Shown piece by piece: positions 35,230 to 46,026 of a stretch of 64,000 nt of DNA (positions within the stretch are counted from its first letter, which is position 1; every line of letters begins with the position of its first letter). The stretch comes from Suillus spraguei (taxonomy: Eukaryota; Basidiomycota; Agaricomycetes; Boletales; Suillaceae): NCBI GenBank assembly GCA_016800925.1, contig JABCPU010000011.1, positions 186,001 to 250,000 of the forward strand, in the 5' to 3' direction. The translations under genes were made by a program, and so were the position numbers. A model generated the notes under the pieces. It was not told the origin of the DNA. It made no database searches and was given only the letters and a program-made list of their open reading frames with translations.

Positions 35230-37035
35230 AGACACTGAGTACTGAAGCCTGTGACAACTTTCATCTGAGGAATCACATCAATTTCAAATGGCGTTGCACG
35301 GGGAATAATCGTGGCACTGAAAGCGTGCGTGTTGATCGTGGCGTCAGGTCGTTGAAAGACGCGAAAGGAAAGACCGCAAGAGAAGTGCGAGGGTAATGTA
35401 CAATGAGTTATTTGCCAGGCGCAGGCCGGGACATACGCTTTCAGCGACACGTGAAACTCATTGATGTGTCAAAAAAGATGTAGGCGCGACTTACCGTCTA
35501 CCAAAACCATATATAATAAACTTCTAAGTTTGTGTTGTCCTTAAGACGGCCTTCGGAATCAAGCCAATGCTGGGGATTGAAAATTTCAGGATCTGGGAAG
35601 ACGATAGGATCGCGAGAAAGAGTCCTGAAGACGTGCGCTTAGTGAAGCAATGTACATCGTGAAGCAACACCTTACCAATGGCACCCATAGACTATTGCAC
35701 CCTCAGGAATGCAAAATCCTTGCTAATTGCACATAGATAGAATGAGAACATACCCAGGGTTACAGCGAATTTAAGATACTGACCCAAAAGATATCCTTAG
35801 TTGCACGGTGGGGAAATCCTGATGAGCACGTCAGCATCATGCAGGAGTATGCCGAATTTAAAACCTACCTATATCGAACGATAGGTCTCCATCTCAAAGC
35901 TTCCAACAAGAACGCGTGCAGTTGAGTGAATGAGTTTGAGTCTTGGAATGTCGGTGCTACCACAAAAATTAGTCGAGAGATGAAACTCTTTGTACCCCTT
36001 TGGCATACGTCCGTCGGACCCGACGACCATATCGAGCTCTTCATGGACCTTTGCCTGAGCCAGTGGATGGCACGCTGCTGCCATGATGATAGAAGTCATT
36101 CTAACAGCGATCTGGATTACGAATAAGTCAGTACGCAGAGAATAATAAGTTGCATGACTTGTCACCTCAGATCCCGCCCCAAAGAGCGATCCAGCGAGAT
36201 ACGACATCTCATCTGTAGAGAGTTGGAGTTCTTCTGTATTCTTCAATAGTGTCTTGGCGAAAGATGGGCCAGCTATGTTTTGATTCTGAGTACAACATGA
36301 CATGAGTGACATACGTTTACCAAAGCTCCTCACCACTTCACTCTTGACGTGCCTTAGTTGATGCCTGAATAGCTCTAGCTCCTCGTGATGCCATTCATAA
36401 AGTTGTTTTCCGTAACCAGGCAGGTAGCGCAAAAGGGGTACACGATCAACGAGATAAGCTCCTGGACGCATTGAAGCCCGGAAATGTTCAAGGCATCTGC
36501 GGATACTGACAACTTCGGGATCGGTGTTGGCAGGAGAAAGAGGGTGGGTCACTGGCAGATCGACCTCGGTCCATTGCTGCCGGTGAGATCATCTCAAATG
36601 GAATGCAAATAGTCCTGGCTCGTTCAGGAGATCGATTTCGGCGCCTCTGAAAAGCAGTATATACTCATTTACAGCTGAAGGCGGCAGAGACATATACAGC
36701 GCAAGCATGCGATGGATTTTATATTGGACATGTGAATGACCCGAAGAATCACCAGAACCACGCACATTGGTACGTCATGACTAGGACTTTCTATGGTCTT
36801 TTCATGGTACCTCAAGGTATGCGGTATCGGTCATTCTTCGGGTAACTTGAAAGTTATGGAAAGTCTTCGCCTACATGATATCTATGACTCCCTGGTAAGG
36901 GACCGATGTCTGGCCGTTGTCGAAAGAAGCTGGGTAGCATATCTCAATATTGCCAATGGCAGACCACCTTGTCGGAACGACACAATCGGCCCATACTCTC
37001 GAACTAAGTCGGTCAGCGCCGATCACCAAAGCTAG
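35230..37035 (-). pseudogene. Cytochrome P450 pseudogene with internal inversion (paralogue of 55.7-57.8 kb)
   Basis: It aligns along most of its length to the P450 at 55694-57774, including intron positions. It keeps recognisable blocks (RPGAYLVDRVPLLRYLPGYG, NIAGPSFAKTLL, IIMAAACHPLAQAKVHEEL, and the heme region VCPGLRLANNSLYITLALLL). Three kinds of damage are visible. The N-terminal membrane-anchor exon is absent. A segment of about 342 bp (36533-36874) is inverted relative to the paralogue. After LALLLRSF, indels shift the frame to an early stop. It cannot encode a working enzyme. Confidence 0.88.
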
Positions 37036-37325
37036 AAATAGACGATCTGTCAGAGGCTACCACATCAGGAAACCGGCGAGAAAAAGATACTATATTGATC
37101 AAAAATCTATGAAATATATATATTCTAAGACAAAGTAATACATAACTGGGAGCAAAGTGGCAAAGAATTACAAGAAAACTACAAGTCTGACGCTAGTATG
37201 TAAGATGCCGCAAGTGTGACCCATGGTAGATTATATATGTAGAAAGAGAGCCAACCAAAGCGGTGCCTTGTATTGCTACAATCTAATCATATAGAAACTC
37301 AACCAATGACTTTGGCAATTCCGTA

Positions 37326-38810
37326 TTAGTTGGTAGTGGCACCAGTGAACGAGGTTGTGGCAAAACCAACCTGGCGGTTGGTAGCATCAAACACGGTGTA
37401 GAATCGCTGCATGAATACGAAGCCATTAATAGAGTCAAAGTCCCCTTTGCCAATTCCCTCGCCGAGGTCGCTAACTATGAGATATATGGAACCCACGTGA
37501 CCATCAATCATGGTGTTGAGAGAACGAGGCCAGATTTGAGCGTTGGGACTGAGGGTGTAGGTTTCCTGTGCAAAACGATAAACAAGGGGTGAGTGCTGAC
37601 AAAATTGACGTACGCCACCGTGAATATTGAATTTCAGGGGCTGTAGGGTATTGTACTCGTCGTCGGAAATAACGAGAAGTTCAGTCGCAGCATCGTATTC
37701 ACCGCCGGTTGCAGCCTTGTACAGCTCAAAGGCCTCTATCGAACGCTAATTAGACCACCATTACTCGCTGCACTCTAGTGGATACACACCGGTGGCTATC
37801 GCAATAAGGGAGAAGCCAGAATCGACGATACCAGAGGTGGTTTGTAAGATCTCTTTGTTGCCGTATGTGATACTCTGCTCGATACCCCAAAAGTTCGATG
37901 CAGGGCCGATGTTGGTGATAGGACTTAAACAAAACAATTACTATCAGTCTGGATTGATCTGGGAACTGAGGTAGCTTACGTGTATGCAACGTCATTGTTG
38001 TGCAAGGTAGGGTCAGTTCCACCAAAGGTGAGTTGTCCAGCAGGTTCTAGCTGCGATTCCTGCGAACCACTGTAGGGCTGGAAAAAGAGACCGAGAGCTT
38101 TCGTAGAAATGGTGTTTTGGCTATACAGGTTGTCAAGGACAGTCGGGATTGGCGCTGTGGGCGTTTCTGACAAGGATGTCAAGGCAACAGGCCCGATGCC
38201 AAGGTAACCGTCATAATTACGGATGCCCTTTACATTACGAGCAACAGTGATCGACTGCCCAATGACGGTGAGCCCAGGACCGACAGTGACAGTGTCGAGG
38301 AACTCATATCCTGTATGAATAATCGTAGGTATTTTCAACTTATGGTATCATATTGTATGTCACACCTTTCATGGAGCCCCTATCGTAGGTTAACTCTACA
38401 GTTCGCCCAGTGAAGGTGCTGGTCTTGGTTCGCACGTACGCAGAGGCACGAACCCATGTGTTCGCACTACCGCTGTCGAGAAGCAAATTATCTTCAATAA
38501 CGCATTAGCAGCTGTATGTTTTTTCAGTTTTTGAACTTACACGTTGTGGGGGGTTGCCAATGACAACTGGTATGACGCAGGTACTATGATCTTCGGTCAT
38601 CAGAGGAACACTAACGAAACGTTTTCCGTGCTTGCTGTGATCCCTGAGGGCCCGCAAACGAGCTCTATCGTGCGCCACGGGGTGATAAGTACCATTGGAT
38701 AACTTTAGCCTACTGGTAATGGGGACGGAGATTGGGGAATTGGCAGCTTCAACGGGCGATCTCGTGATTGACAAGACTAGGAGAAGTGTTAACAGTGCAG
38801 CGGGGAACAT
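37326..38810 (-). CDS. Secreted pepsin-like aspartic protease (family A1), copy 1
   Basis: An extracellular endopeptidase. It starts at the ATG at 38810 with a signal peptide (MFPAALLTLLLVLSITRSPV) and ends at the TAA at 37326. About six exons are split at positions shared with the copies at 44.1 and 53.0 kb. A short propeptide (SRLKLSNGTYHPVAHDRARL) leads into VVIGNPPQ. The first catalytic motif is LLLDSGSANTW and the second GIVDSGFSLIAIATG, so both are Asp-Ser-Gly rather than the usual Asp-Thr-Gly, which still fits active members of the family. LGIGPVALTSL and QLTFGGTDPTL, and the C-terminal FMQRFYTVFDATNRQVGFA, are typical. The first intron uses C|GTGTAAG with phase 1. This is the only intact copy of the three. 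Confidence 0.88.
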
Positions 38811-40240
38811 GGCTTAGTATTGGAAAGCAATATCATACTCATAGTCAGTGGCCCATTATATATGTGCTAGCGAATTTGATAATGGCAATGTCGGGCACCT
38901 CAGTACTAGCCACGTCCCCTGGAAAAAGCGATGACGAGATAATTGCAATCCGAATAATTACGAGTGCGAGGATTATAGGATTTCCCGTGACCAGAGATGG
39001 TTAACTGCTTTTGCCAATACCAGGTGGCAGGAATTTACAATTCATCTGTTTCACCAGGGAAAACCTCCCGCGCAAACCATCATCAGTATGTCGGAAAAAA
39101 GTAATTGTCGATACTGACACTAGCTTCGTCACAGGTCACAGCCACCGATAAATTTAGTGTGACTGTCACACCATTTTTATTTTTATTTGGCTAATTTATG
39201 ACATGTGGTAAAAACATATGGAAAAACATATAAAAACCAATTTCTAACTACATTCTGCCTGTTGCTTCTCAATTCTACAATGAGATATAAAGCAGGCAGG
39301 CAGCCTTGACAAGTGCAAAGTGGAGCAATCACCTATTTTATGTATGGTCACAGGTCACAGAGACATTCGAACAAAGTGTGACAATGTCACATGCTGCGTG
39401 TGACACCGTTCGCCATATGTACACATCGGTTTCCATGTTGAATGTCACCACGACTGACTTGGCTAATTCAAGTGATGAAGAATGTGCAGTTTCATCGGGA
39501 CTGAGTGCCATCGCAGATAGCATCGTCCAAAGGAGGAGCATTGTGGCGGGTAAAAGTGAAGATGGACATCAGAGATAGGCCAACACTGTCATTTGAATCA
39601 ATGGAGACCAATGTAAACTCATCCATATTCCAAAACCTCTTTGTTGGCTCCAACACATACAATCTTACTGTTCATTTGCATCCACTTCTCCCACTAGTGG
39701 GAGAAGGATACACAAACGACCGCTTATTGCTGTGAGAGTGGGAAATTGATTATGTGACATTGATGACTGTTCCTGCAGCCTTGCAACCATGACAACAGTT
39801 GCTCTCTAACTATCAGTGACATGTCAGATCGTGTGGTTGCTCAAGTCTCAAGAACTAACTGGCGGCGCGCTCTCCTGTCCTTCACTTCATTTCTCTTTTT
39901 CAGTGTAACCCAACCTCAATTGAAATTGCTGAAACTGACATCAGGGGATCACAGAGTCATCAACTTGTCCAATTCCAGAGGAGAATTGGAGAAGAAGTAA
40001 GTGCAGGACAGGGTACTAGCAAGACAAGTAGACTTGGCAGAGTTTGTACAAGTCAACAATGTCACATAAGCAATTTTAGATTGTATTGGTGCTCACCGAG
40101 TACTAGATGTCCATGGGAGTTTGCGCATTTTTGGTGCAACATCTATTACTCCACAACACATAGACATAAAGATTTAATTCTTGATGGTCCGATAGACTGA
40201 ACTCTAAGGTACAACATCTGCTAGTTTTTCTTTCGAAACT
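38811..40240. other. Accessory spacer with TGTGAC/GTCACA-rich sequence
   Basis: No complete gene. The region upstream of the protease resembles the upstream region of the 53-kb copy (reverse complement; the word GGAAAAAGCGATGA near 38922). From about 39130 to 39420, GTCACA and TGTGAC words recur many times. Confidence 0.5.
39488..39650 (-). pseudogene. Fragment of an unknown gene, also present at 51.6-51.9 kb
   Basis: The minus strand reads MDEFTLVSIDSNDSVG, then IFTFTRHNAPPLDD, closely similar to MDEFISVSIDPEDSVE and VFTFTGQNAPPPDD at 51900-51760. No other part of the protein is readable here. The presence of the same fragment beside two protease copies shows that it belongs to the duplicated segment. 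Family unknown. Confidence 0.5.
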
Positions 40241-40289
40241 CAACATGTTGAGTCTAGTGGAGAGTTACCGCTTGGAAAAGTGCATTTCC

Positions 40290-40610
40290 CCTAGAGTTTG
40301 CACACTTTGTCACACGTCCAATCAGCAAACTACAACTTTTCCCACAGACCCTCACAGTGTCACAGACACCACAGAATCACCAGATCCCAGAAACACAGAG
40401 TCACAGTTCTCACAGTGTGCCACAGACTCACAAAATACCCAGTATTCCAGTGCCACAATGCCACAGAACTCACAGCATATATCACAAAAATTTCACAAAG
40501 TCTTTTCTTTGGTTGAACATCAACACTAAGCCTAAGTATTTACAAAATGTTCATCAAGTCTTTTTCTTTGGTTTAACTTCAAACACTAAACCTTAGTATG
40601 CATTAAAGCT
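40290..40610 (+). repeat. CACAG-rich tract and short tandem repeat
   Basis: From 40309 to about 40490, CACAG or TCACAG occurs roughly every 10-15 bases. It is followed by two imperfect copies of a unit of about 61 bp (AAGTCTTTTCTTTGGTTGAA at about 40498 and AAGTCTTTTTCTTTGGTTTA at about 40557). No coding function is inferred. Confidence 0.6.
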
Positions 40611-40879
40611 TATTAAAATTCATTATTAGGACAAAAGTGCTAAGCCTATTGACTGAAACTTGTCAAAATTCGCAATTTTTACACTTTGTACTGAAGCTCC
40701 TAGTTTTCCTAGTCAAAAATATATTACAATAAGGTTTACTTTTCCTGGAGATTTCAAGAAGGTCAAGTTATAATGAGGTTTGAAGTTACTGTGAGGTTTG
40801 GCTATAGATTTCAACTTGGTGACAATATGTTGGCTTGAGAATTATTGGTATATATATTATTGTGAGTGAAGAGAAACAA

Positions 40880-40980
40880 AGAAACTATAGTGTAATGGTA
40901 AGTATGTGTTGTTGTTGCTTGCTGAGTGTATGAGGTCTTAAGTTCAACTCCTGGCATTGACAAATAAAAATGTCAAAAGT
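40880..40980 (+). mobile_element. tRNA-like pol III promoter, possible tRNA-derived SINE head
   Basis: TAGTGTAATGG at 40888-40898 fits the A box exactly, and GTTCAACTC at 40942-40950 fits the B box, at tRNA-like spacing. The segment cannot fold into a full cloverleaf with paired acceptor arms, so it is not a working tRNA gene. Its position just outside a LINE remnant fits a SINE. Only one copy is in the window. Confidence 0.45.
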
Positions 40981-41039
40981 GCAAAGTTATTTTACTAAAT
41001 CAAGCTGTGTCACTGTGAGCCCTGTGGCACTGGGAGCTG

Positions 41040-42560
41040 TGGCACTGGGAGGTTCTGTGTAGAGCTGTACAGATGGGACCAAGCTAAGAAGCTTGGATAC
41101 TGTACAGTGCTGTACAGCTCTGTACAGGCTGTTTTAGTTTACTGATGGGCTGCTACTAAATGTGAAGAGCTGTCTATTGGGGTGCATGATTTGCCAGAGG
41201 TCTTGTATTCTCATAGTGCTTCTTAGGTCTCGCAGGGCCTTGATTGTGTCATTGTTGTCTCTTTTTGCTGGAGCGTGATCAATTGGGTCCTCTGTAAGGT
41301 TAAAATCACCCATCATGAAGTCTATTGTACTAACGTGTATGTTTGCCCAGTCATCTCTTATCTTTTTCCAGAAGTTTTGTGTTCGCTGATATTATTTGGT
41401 GTGTATATGTTCAGTATGTTTATTGTTTTGTCATTGTGCCATTTAATTGAGAGGATTGCCGCTCTTCCTGGTATGAGTACATGCATTTGGGCACTGGAGG
41501 TGTTAATCATTTCTTTGTTTAGTACGAATGCAATCCCTGCTGAGCTCCCTGGGCAGTGTGACAGACAAACTCAGGCTGGGCTTGAAAAGGTAGTTTTTGC
41601 ATGGTGTCTCATACTTGGACTTTCCTTACCTTAGGTTCGCACTTTTGATGATTACATAAGCACCTTACCTTTCACCACCAAGGATTCTACTTGGTTCCAG
41701 TACTGTTAGCTCCTCTTTTGATTGAGTTCCTGGGCAGCTTATCATAGCTCCTCACTCATTTGAGTTCTTGTGCAGCTTTTCTCTCTGCAGCTTGTCTAGT
41801 TTGGCAGCTTTCACAGCTCACTAGTTAGCTCCTGGATACCTAGTTTTCTAAAGTGAACACTACCACTGTCTTTGACTGTTTCCTCTCTCCTTCTCTTGAG
41901 TTTTGGCTAGTCAGAAGCCCTTTGGGCTGAACATACTGCTCCCTGCTTCTTATACCTGTCCTCCCAGGCAGGATTGTTTCTCTACAGCGGGATGGATCAC
42001 ACAAGTTTAGAACCATCAGTCTATGCAAGTAAAGGTTTTCAATTTGTATTTGGTGTTCAGGACATAGGTGGGTTTCTTGTAGACATAATATTCCTACTTT
42101 TGAGTCTCTCATCATTCTGTTTATAGCCATCCATTTTGAGATGGGACTTGGGCCTAGGTTAGGTGAGGCTTGACCTTTGATGTTTAGAGAGGCTAACTTT
42201 ATGTTCGCCCTCGTCTTCTTATCATTGGTGGTGGCAGTTCAGTGGGGTGAGGGTGGCTTGGTGTGTGTGGGTTAGTGTTGGTTGCATTGTGGTGGGGGGT
42301 TGGAGTCCTGGGGTTTTGTTGTCTAGGGGGAGTTGGGTGGTTTGGGGTATTGGGGTCTCGGTTTGTGGGTGTGTTTGTTTCATCGTGTGCGTTTTGTGGC
42401 TGATCGGGAGTTTGATTTAGAAGGTTGTTGTTATTGTGGGGGGGTTGTAAGGTGAGGTGAGGTCCTGGTTGTGTTGGATGCGCTCTCTCGAGGGGTACAT
42501 CAGTGTCATTAGCTGTGTTGGGTTGCATTGATGATCATCTTGTTTCGCAGGTTCTGTGTG
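41040..42560 (-). mobile_element. Non-LTR retrotransposon (LINE, Tad-like) fragment: endonuclease region
   Basis: On the minus strand, a Pro/Asn/Thr-rich stretch (42528-42199) runs into IKLASLNIKGQ, then KWMAINRMMRDSKVGILCL and LQETHL, the start of an exonuclease-endonuclease-phosphatase domain. After frame changes and an inserted or scrambled piece (about 41640-41840), it continues through HVLIPGRAAILSIKW and ILNIYTPNN to MGDFNLTEDPIDHAPAKR, which carries the catalytic GDFN motif. Reverse transcriptase is absent, so the element is truncated and dead. A short inverted repeat (CTGTACAG words, 41060-41130) lies at its 3' side. Confidence 0.82.
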
Positions 42561-43082
42561 TGGGTCTTCAGTAATGGGTGGTGTTGGGGTGGATCATGTC
42601 TTCTGGGGGGTGTCTGTTCGGTTGAATGGGTCTCGACGTTTGTGATTGGGTGTACACATGTTCGCGGTAATGGTTGCACAGTGCATGCATCTTGTTAATA
42701 GTGTTCTGTTGTGACTGATTTTGTGGCACCAGGTTGAGTGCCGTAGGAGTACTTCCACCTCCGAACTCTCATGTAGCGTCCTCGAGGGTGGGCCCAAGGA
42801 ACATCATCAACGTGATGTGGGCGGTTGCAATGCGGAGAACCACTCTCCTCAGCAACCCTTGCTACACTAACCTGGGCAATGGTTAATGATATCCTGCCAA
42901 GGTGTATTGATGTATGTGTGCTAGTAAATGAACCTCAGGTAAGTCAATGAACATTTGCACAATTGTTAAACAAGCGAATTGTAAATTCCTGCCAGCATCA
43001 AAAACAAAAAGTCAAATCCTTGCACTCGCAATGACTCGGATAGCAACTAGCATCGAGGGGAGACATTTCATATGTGCCACGG

Positions 43083-44039
43083 TGTAAAGATACAACCTAG
43101 CTTGGGCTGTAGATAAACCACTGCCTAAACTAGTATGTTAGTCTTGCGCTCCGTCTAGTCTGCTTCACTTGTAAGAACAAGGGCATTCAACCCTAAAGGG
43201 GGATGCCTATTTAGTATAGTCAAGTTCGAGTCTAACTTATTTGCGAAACAAGTGTCGTGGTCAGCAGTAAGTTGCCATGGTCAGCAATGATACCGCCAGA
43301 ACTAGCGTCGTGAGTAGCAGTGCTACCATCGTCAAGATAAGGTCAGTAACAGTAGCATTGAACGAGCAATGTCGAGCGGTGGTCTCAGCAGTAGCGGTAA
43401 GGTTGCGAGCAGTGCAATGAAACAGTAAAGAAGTCCGTGGTACTTTCAGTGGTAAAGTAGTGGTTCGTGGGAAGTTCAGTCAAAGTAACAGTCAAAAGTC
43501 CAGCAGTATGCCAGCAGTAACGGAGAACGAGCGTGATGTATTAATGAGTGGTAAGGAAACTTTAAAGACTATGTCCACTACTGGGTAGATCCAGAGCTAG
43601 ACAATAATCTTGACCTATAGTACGTGCAATGGGGTAAAATCAGGTACTGTATTGTGCAGGGTACGTGGTGCTTATATCCTAATTCGTATGTACTCGGGAT
43701 ACTCTAGGCGAGATCAGTAGTGCTGAAGTGTAGTAACCGCCATAAGTAAACATAGCGCTGCGGCACGAGGCAACATGTAATAATGCTTGCCGTGGAATCA
43801 GTGATAACGAACAGAAAACAAACTACGCACCAAATGGAGCTATGTGGACGCGGCAAGGACATGGAAGGACATCGGTTCGTAGAACGAGGTGTGGTAGTCG
43901 GTACGGTGTGCGGTAAGCGTGGGATGCTGCTGGTACTGCTAAAGGGGTAAGACGGCCATGGACGAGTGGTAACTCCTGTAGACATGAGACGAGTGTCAAA
44001 ATATGGGGTTTTAAGCCCAGCACCAATATGTTTGTTACA
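43083..44039 (+). mobile_element. 957-bp solo LTR
   Basis: It begins TGTAAAGATA and ends TTTGTTACA, giving 5-bp terminal inverted repeats TGTAA/TTACA. Flanks are ACGG at 43079-43082 and ATGG at 44040-44043, a probable 4-5 bp target duplication with one change. The corresponding place in unit B (GTGCCACGGTCATCGC at 52971-52986) is uninterrupted. There is no internal coding sequence. The size and the TG-CA ends suggest a Ty3/Gypsy-type LTR, but this is inferred. Confidence 0.85.
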
Positions 44040-45601
44040 ATGGTCATCCTGTGCACTGGCACATGACTTAAAGTATATAATGGGCTACTAAGTATGATAT
44101 TACTATATTACTTTCATGTTCCTCACTGTATTCTTACTGACACTTTTCCTGACTTTGTCAGTCACAGGATTGCTCATTGAAGTTCGCAATTCTATCATTA
44201 CCCTCCCCCTCACCAGGAGGCTAAACTTCTCCAATGGTACTATTGACTTCTTGCAGTGCGATAAAGCTCGTGCGGCAGCCTTTAGAGGCTACAACACGCA
44301 TGGACGACCTGATAATGTTGTTGTGGAAAGCATTCTTTCAGCTTATATAGTAGCAGTTTGCATTGGCCCCAAAACCTGTCAGTTCAACGCTGAGAAAACA
44401 TGCGTCTGCTAATGCATTATTGAAGACAACATGGTTCTCGACACCGCCAGCGGGTGCACATGGGTTGGTGCCAACAACAACAATGCATACTTAATAACCG
44501 ACACTAGCCTCAACACCAGAGAGCGTGTAAAGTTTAAGTATGGTAATGATTACTCTAAGTACTTCTCCCTCTCTGGTATGACATACAACAATATCACAAG
44601 TTAAAAACTTGAACACTTGCAATTATCTATAGGATTTATCTACCATGATACCATCACTCTCGGTGTTGGGCTCACCATCACCGACTTCAAACTCTGTGTT
44701 GCTTATGAATCAGAGGGCTTCAATGAAGGTGTAGATGGTATACTTGGCATTGGGCCTAGAGAGTTGACACGCCAAACTATGCTAAATCACCTGGATGACA
44801 CGATCCCGACTTTCACTGACTACCTGTATGACCAAGGCAAGATTCTTCAGCACATCATTGGTATCTTTTTCCAGCCCTCCACTACAAATCCAGAAAGCCA
44901 GTTTGGAGAGGTCACCTTTGGTGGAACTGACAATACCAAGTACATTGGTGAGGTTGTCTACATGTAAGCTATCTCAGCTCCTAGATCCATCCAGACTGAT
45001 AGTAATTGTTTTATTTCAATGATATGACCACCACCAGTCCTGCATTGCACTATTGGGGTTCAGAAAATCACCTACAGCACCATGGAGATCTTGTTCTATG
45101 CTACTGGTATCATCGATACTAGCGTCATCTTTCTTCAAATTGCCACCAGTGTGTATTTAGAGTACAGCATGTAATAATTGTCTAATCAACATTCAATAGA
45201 TGCCTTTGAGAGGTACCAGGCTGCAACTGGCAGTACCTTCAATGAGAGGACAGGTCTTCTCAGTATTACCATTGACCAGTACAATGCCCTACAGCCCTTG
45301 AACTTCCAGATTGGGGAGGTACGTCAATTCTATCAGCCCTCTCACCCATTGTCCATCATTTTGCACAGGAAACCCTCACTCTCACCGCTAACGCTCAGAT
45401 CTGGCCTTGCTATCTCAATGACAAGCTTCCTGGCACTGGCGATCCCAATGCCATATATCTCATTGTTATCGACATTGGCATGCCCTCTGGCCGAGGGTAT
45501 GACTTTGTTCTTGGCTATACATTTCTCCAGCGCTTCTACAGTGTGTACGATAGCTCCAACCATTGTGTTGGCTTTGCCAAAACCCTGTTCACTGATGCCA
45601 C

Positions 45602-46004
45602 TGTTGGAATCCGAAGGATCTGAGAGGAAAGAGACCGAAGGATCCGAGATAGGTATGTGTGAGATAAGAAGAGTGGTCTGAGTGCAAGGCCAGAATGGCC
45701 AATAGTGTGTGCCAGTGTGACGACGTCATTACACTGTGCAATATGCCGTTTGATTAGTTTTATTATCGTTGCTATTCCACTCACCTTATAGTAGGCGCTC
45801 AAGCGCAAAAACATCTCAGTTCTTTTCAAGAGACTGAGATGTAAGTACCTAGTCACCAGTTGCCGTTTTTGCCCTGGCTAACGAGTGTTTTAGTTACCTG
45901 TTATCTAGGTACCTTAACCATCAATATGAGTTCTTTTCAAGAGACTGAGATTTACCTGTTATCTAGCGCATCTGCTCCCCACCTTATCATCTCATAATCC
46001 AAGA
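45602..46004 (+). repeat. Copia 5' LTR
   Basis: 403 bp; 5' TGTTGG, 3' CCAAGA. An internal sub-repeat, GAGTTCTTTTCAAGAGACTGAGAT, occurs in similar form twice (near 45817 and 45929). Confidence 0.92.
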
Positions 46005-46018
46005 GGTTATGAGCCCTG
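46005..46018 (+). promoter_or_regulatory. Copia primer-binding site complementary to half tRNA-iMet
   Basis: GGTTATGAGCCCTG directly abuts the 5' LTR and is the perfect 14-nt complement of nucleotides 26-39 of the initiator tRNA-Met at 27767-27837 (genomic 27792-27805). This is the internal anticodon-arm site used by copia-type elements primed with a 39-nt 5' half of the tRNA, not the 3' CCA end. Confidence 0.9.
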
Positions 46019-46026
46019 ACTCAACC

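Noticed and set aside
29843..38810. A secondary-metabolite gene cluster (P450s, protease, secreted protein)
   Set aside because: No backbone enzyme (polyketide synthase, NRPS, terpene cyclase) or cluster regulator is present; one P450 is a pseudogene and housekeeping RRP43 lies between.
39130..40500. Recurring CACAG/TGTGAC words as a CRISPR-like array
   Set aside because: Repeat units are only 5-6 bases, spacing is irregular, there are no cas genes and the genome is eukaryotic.
41275..41634. 119-codon plus-strand frame with hydrophobic segments, a possible membrane protein
   Set aside because: It is the antisense of the LINE endonuclease region, where MGDFN and IYTPNN motifs are read on the minus strand.
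44795..45022. Second open frame in the aspartic protease copies (also 53729-53956)
   Set aside because: It is the +1 frame of the conserved protease exon and is kept only because the exon itself is conserved.
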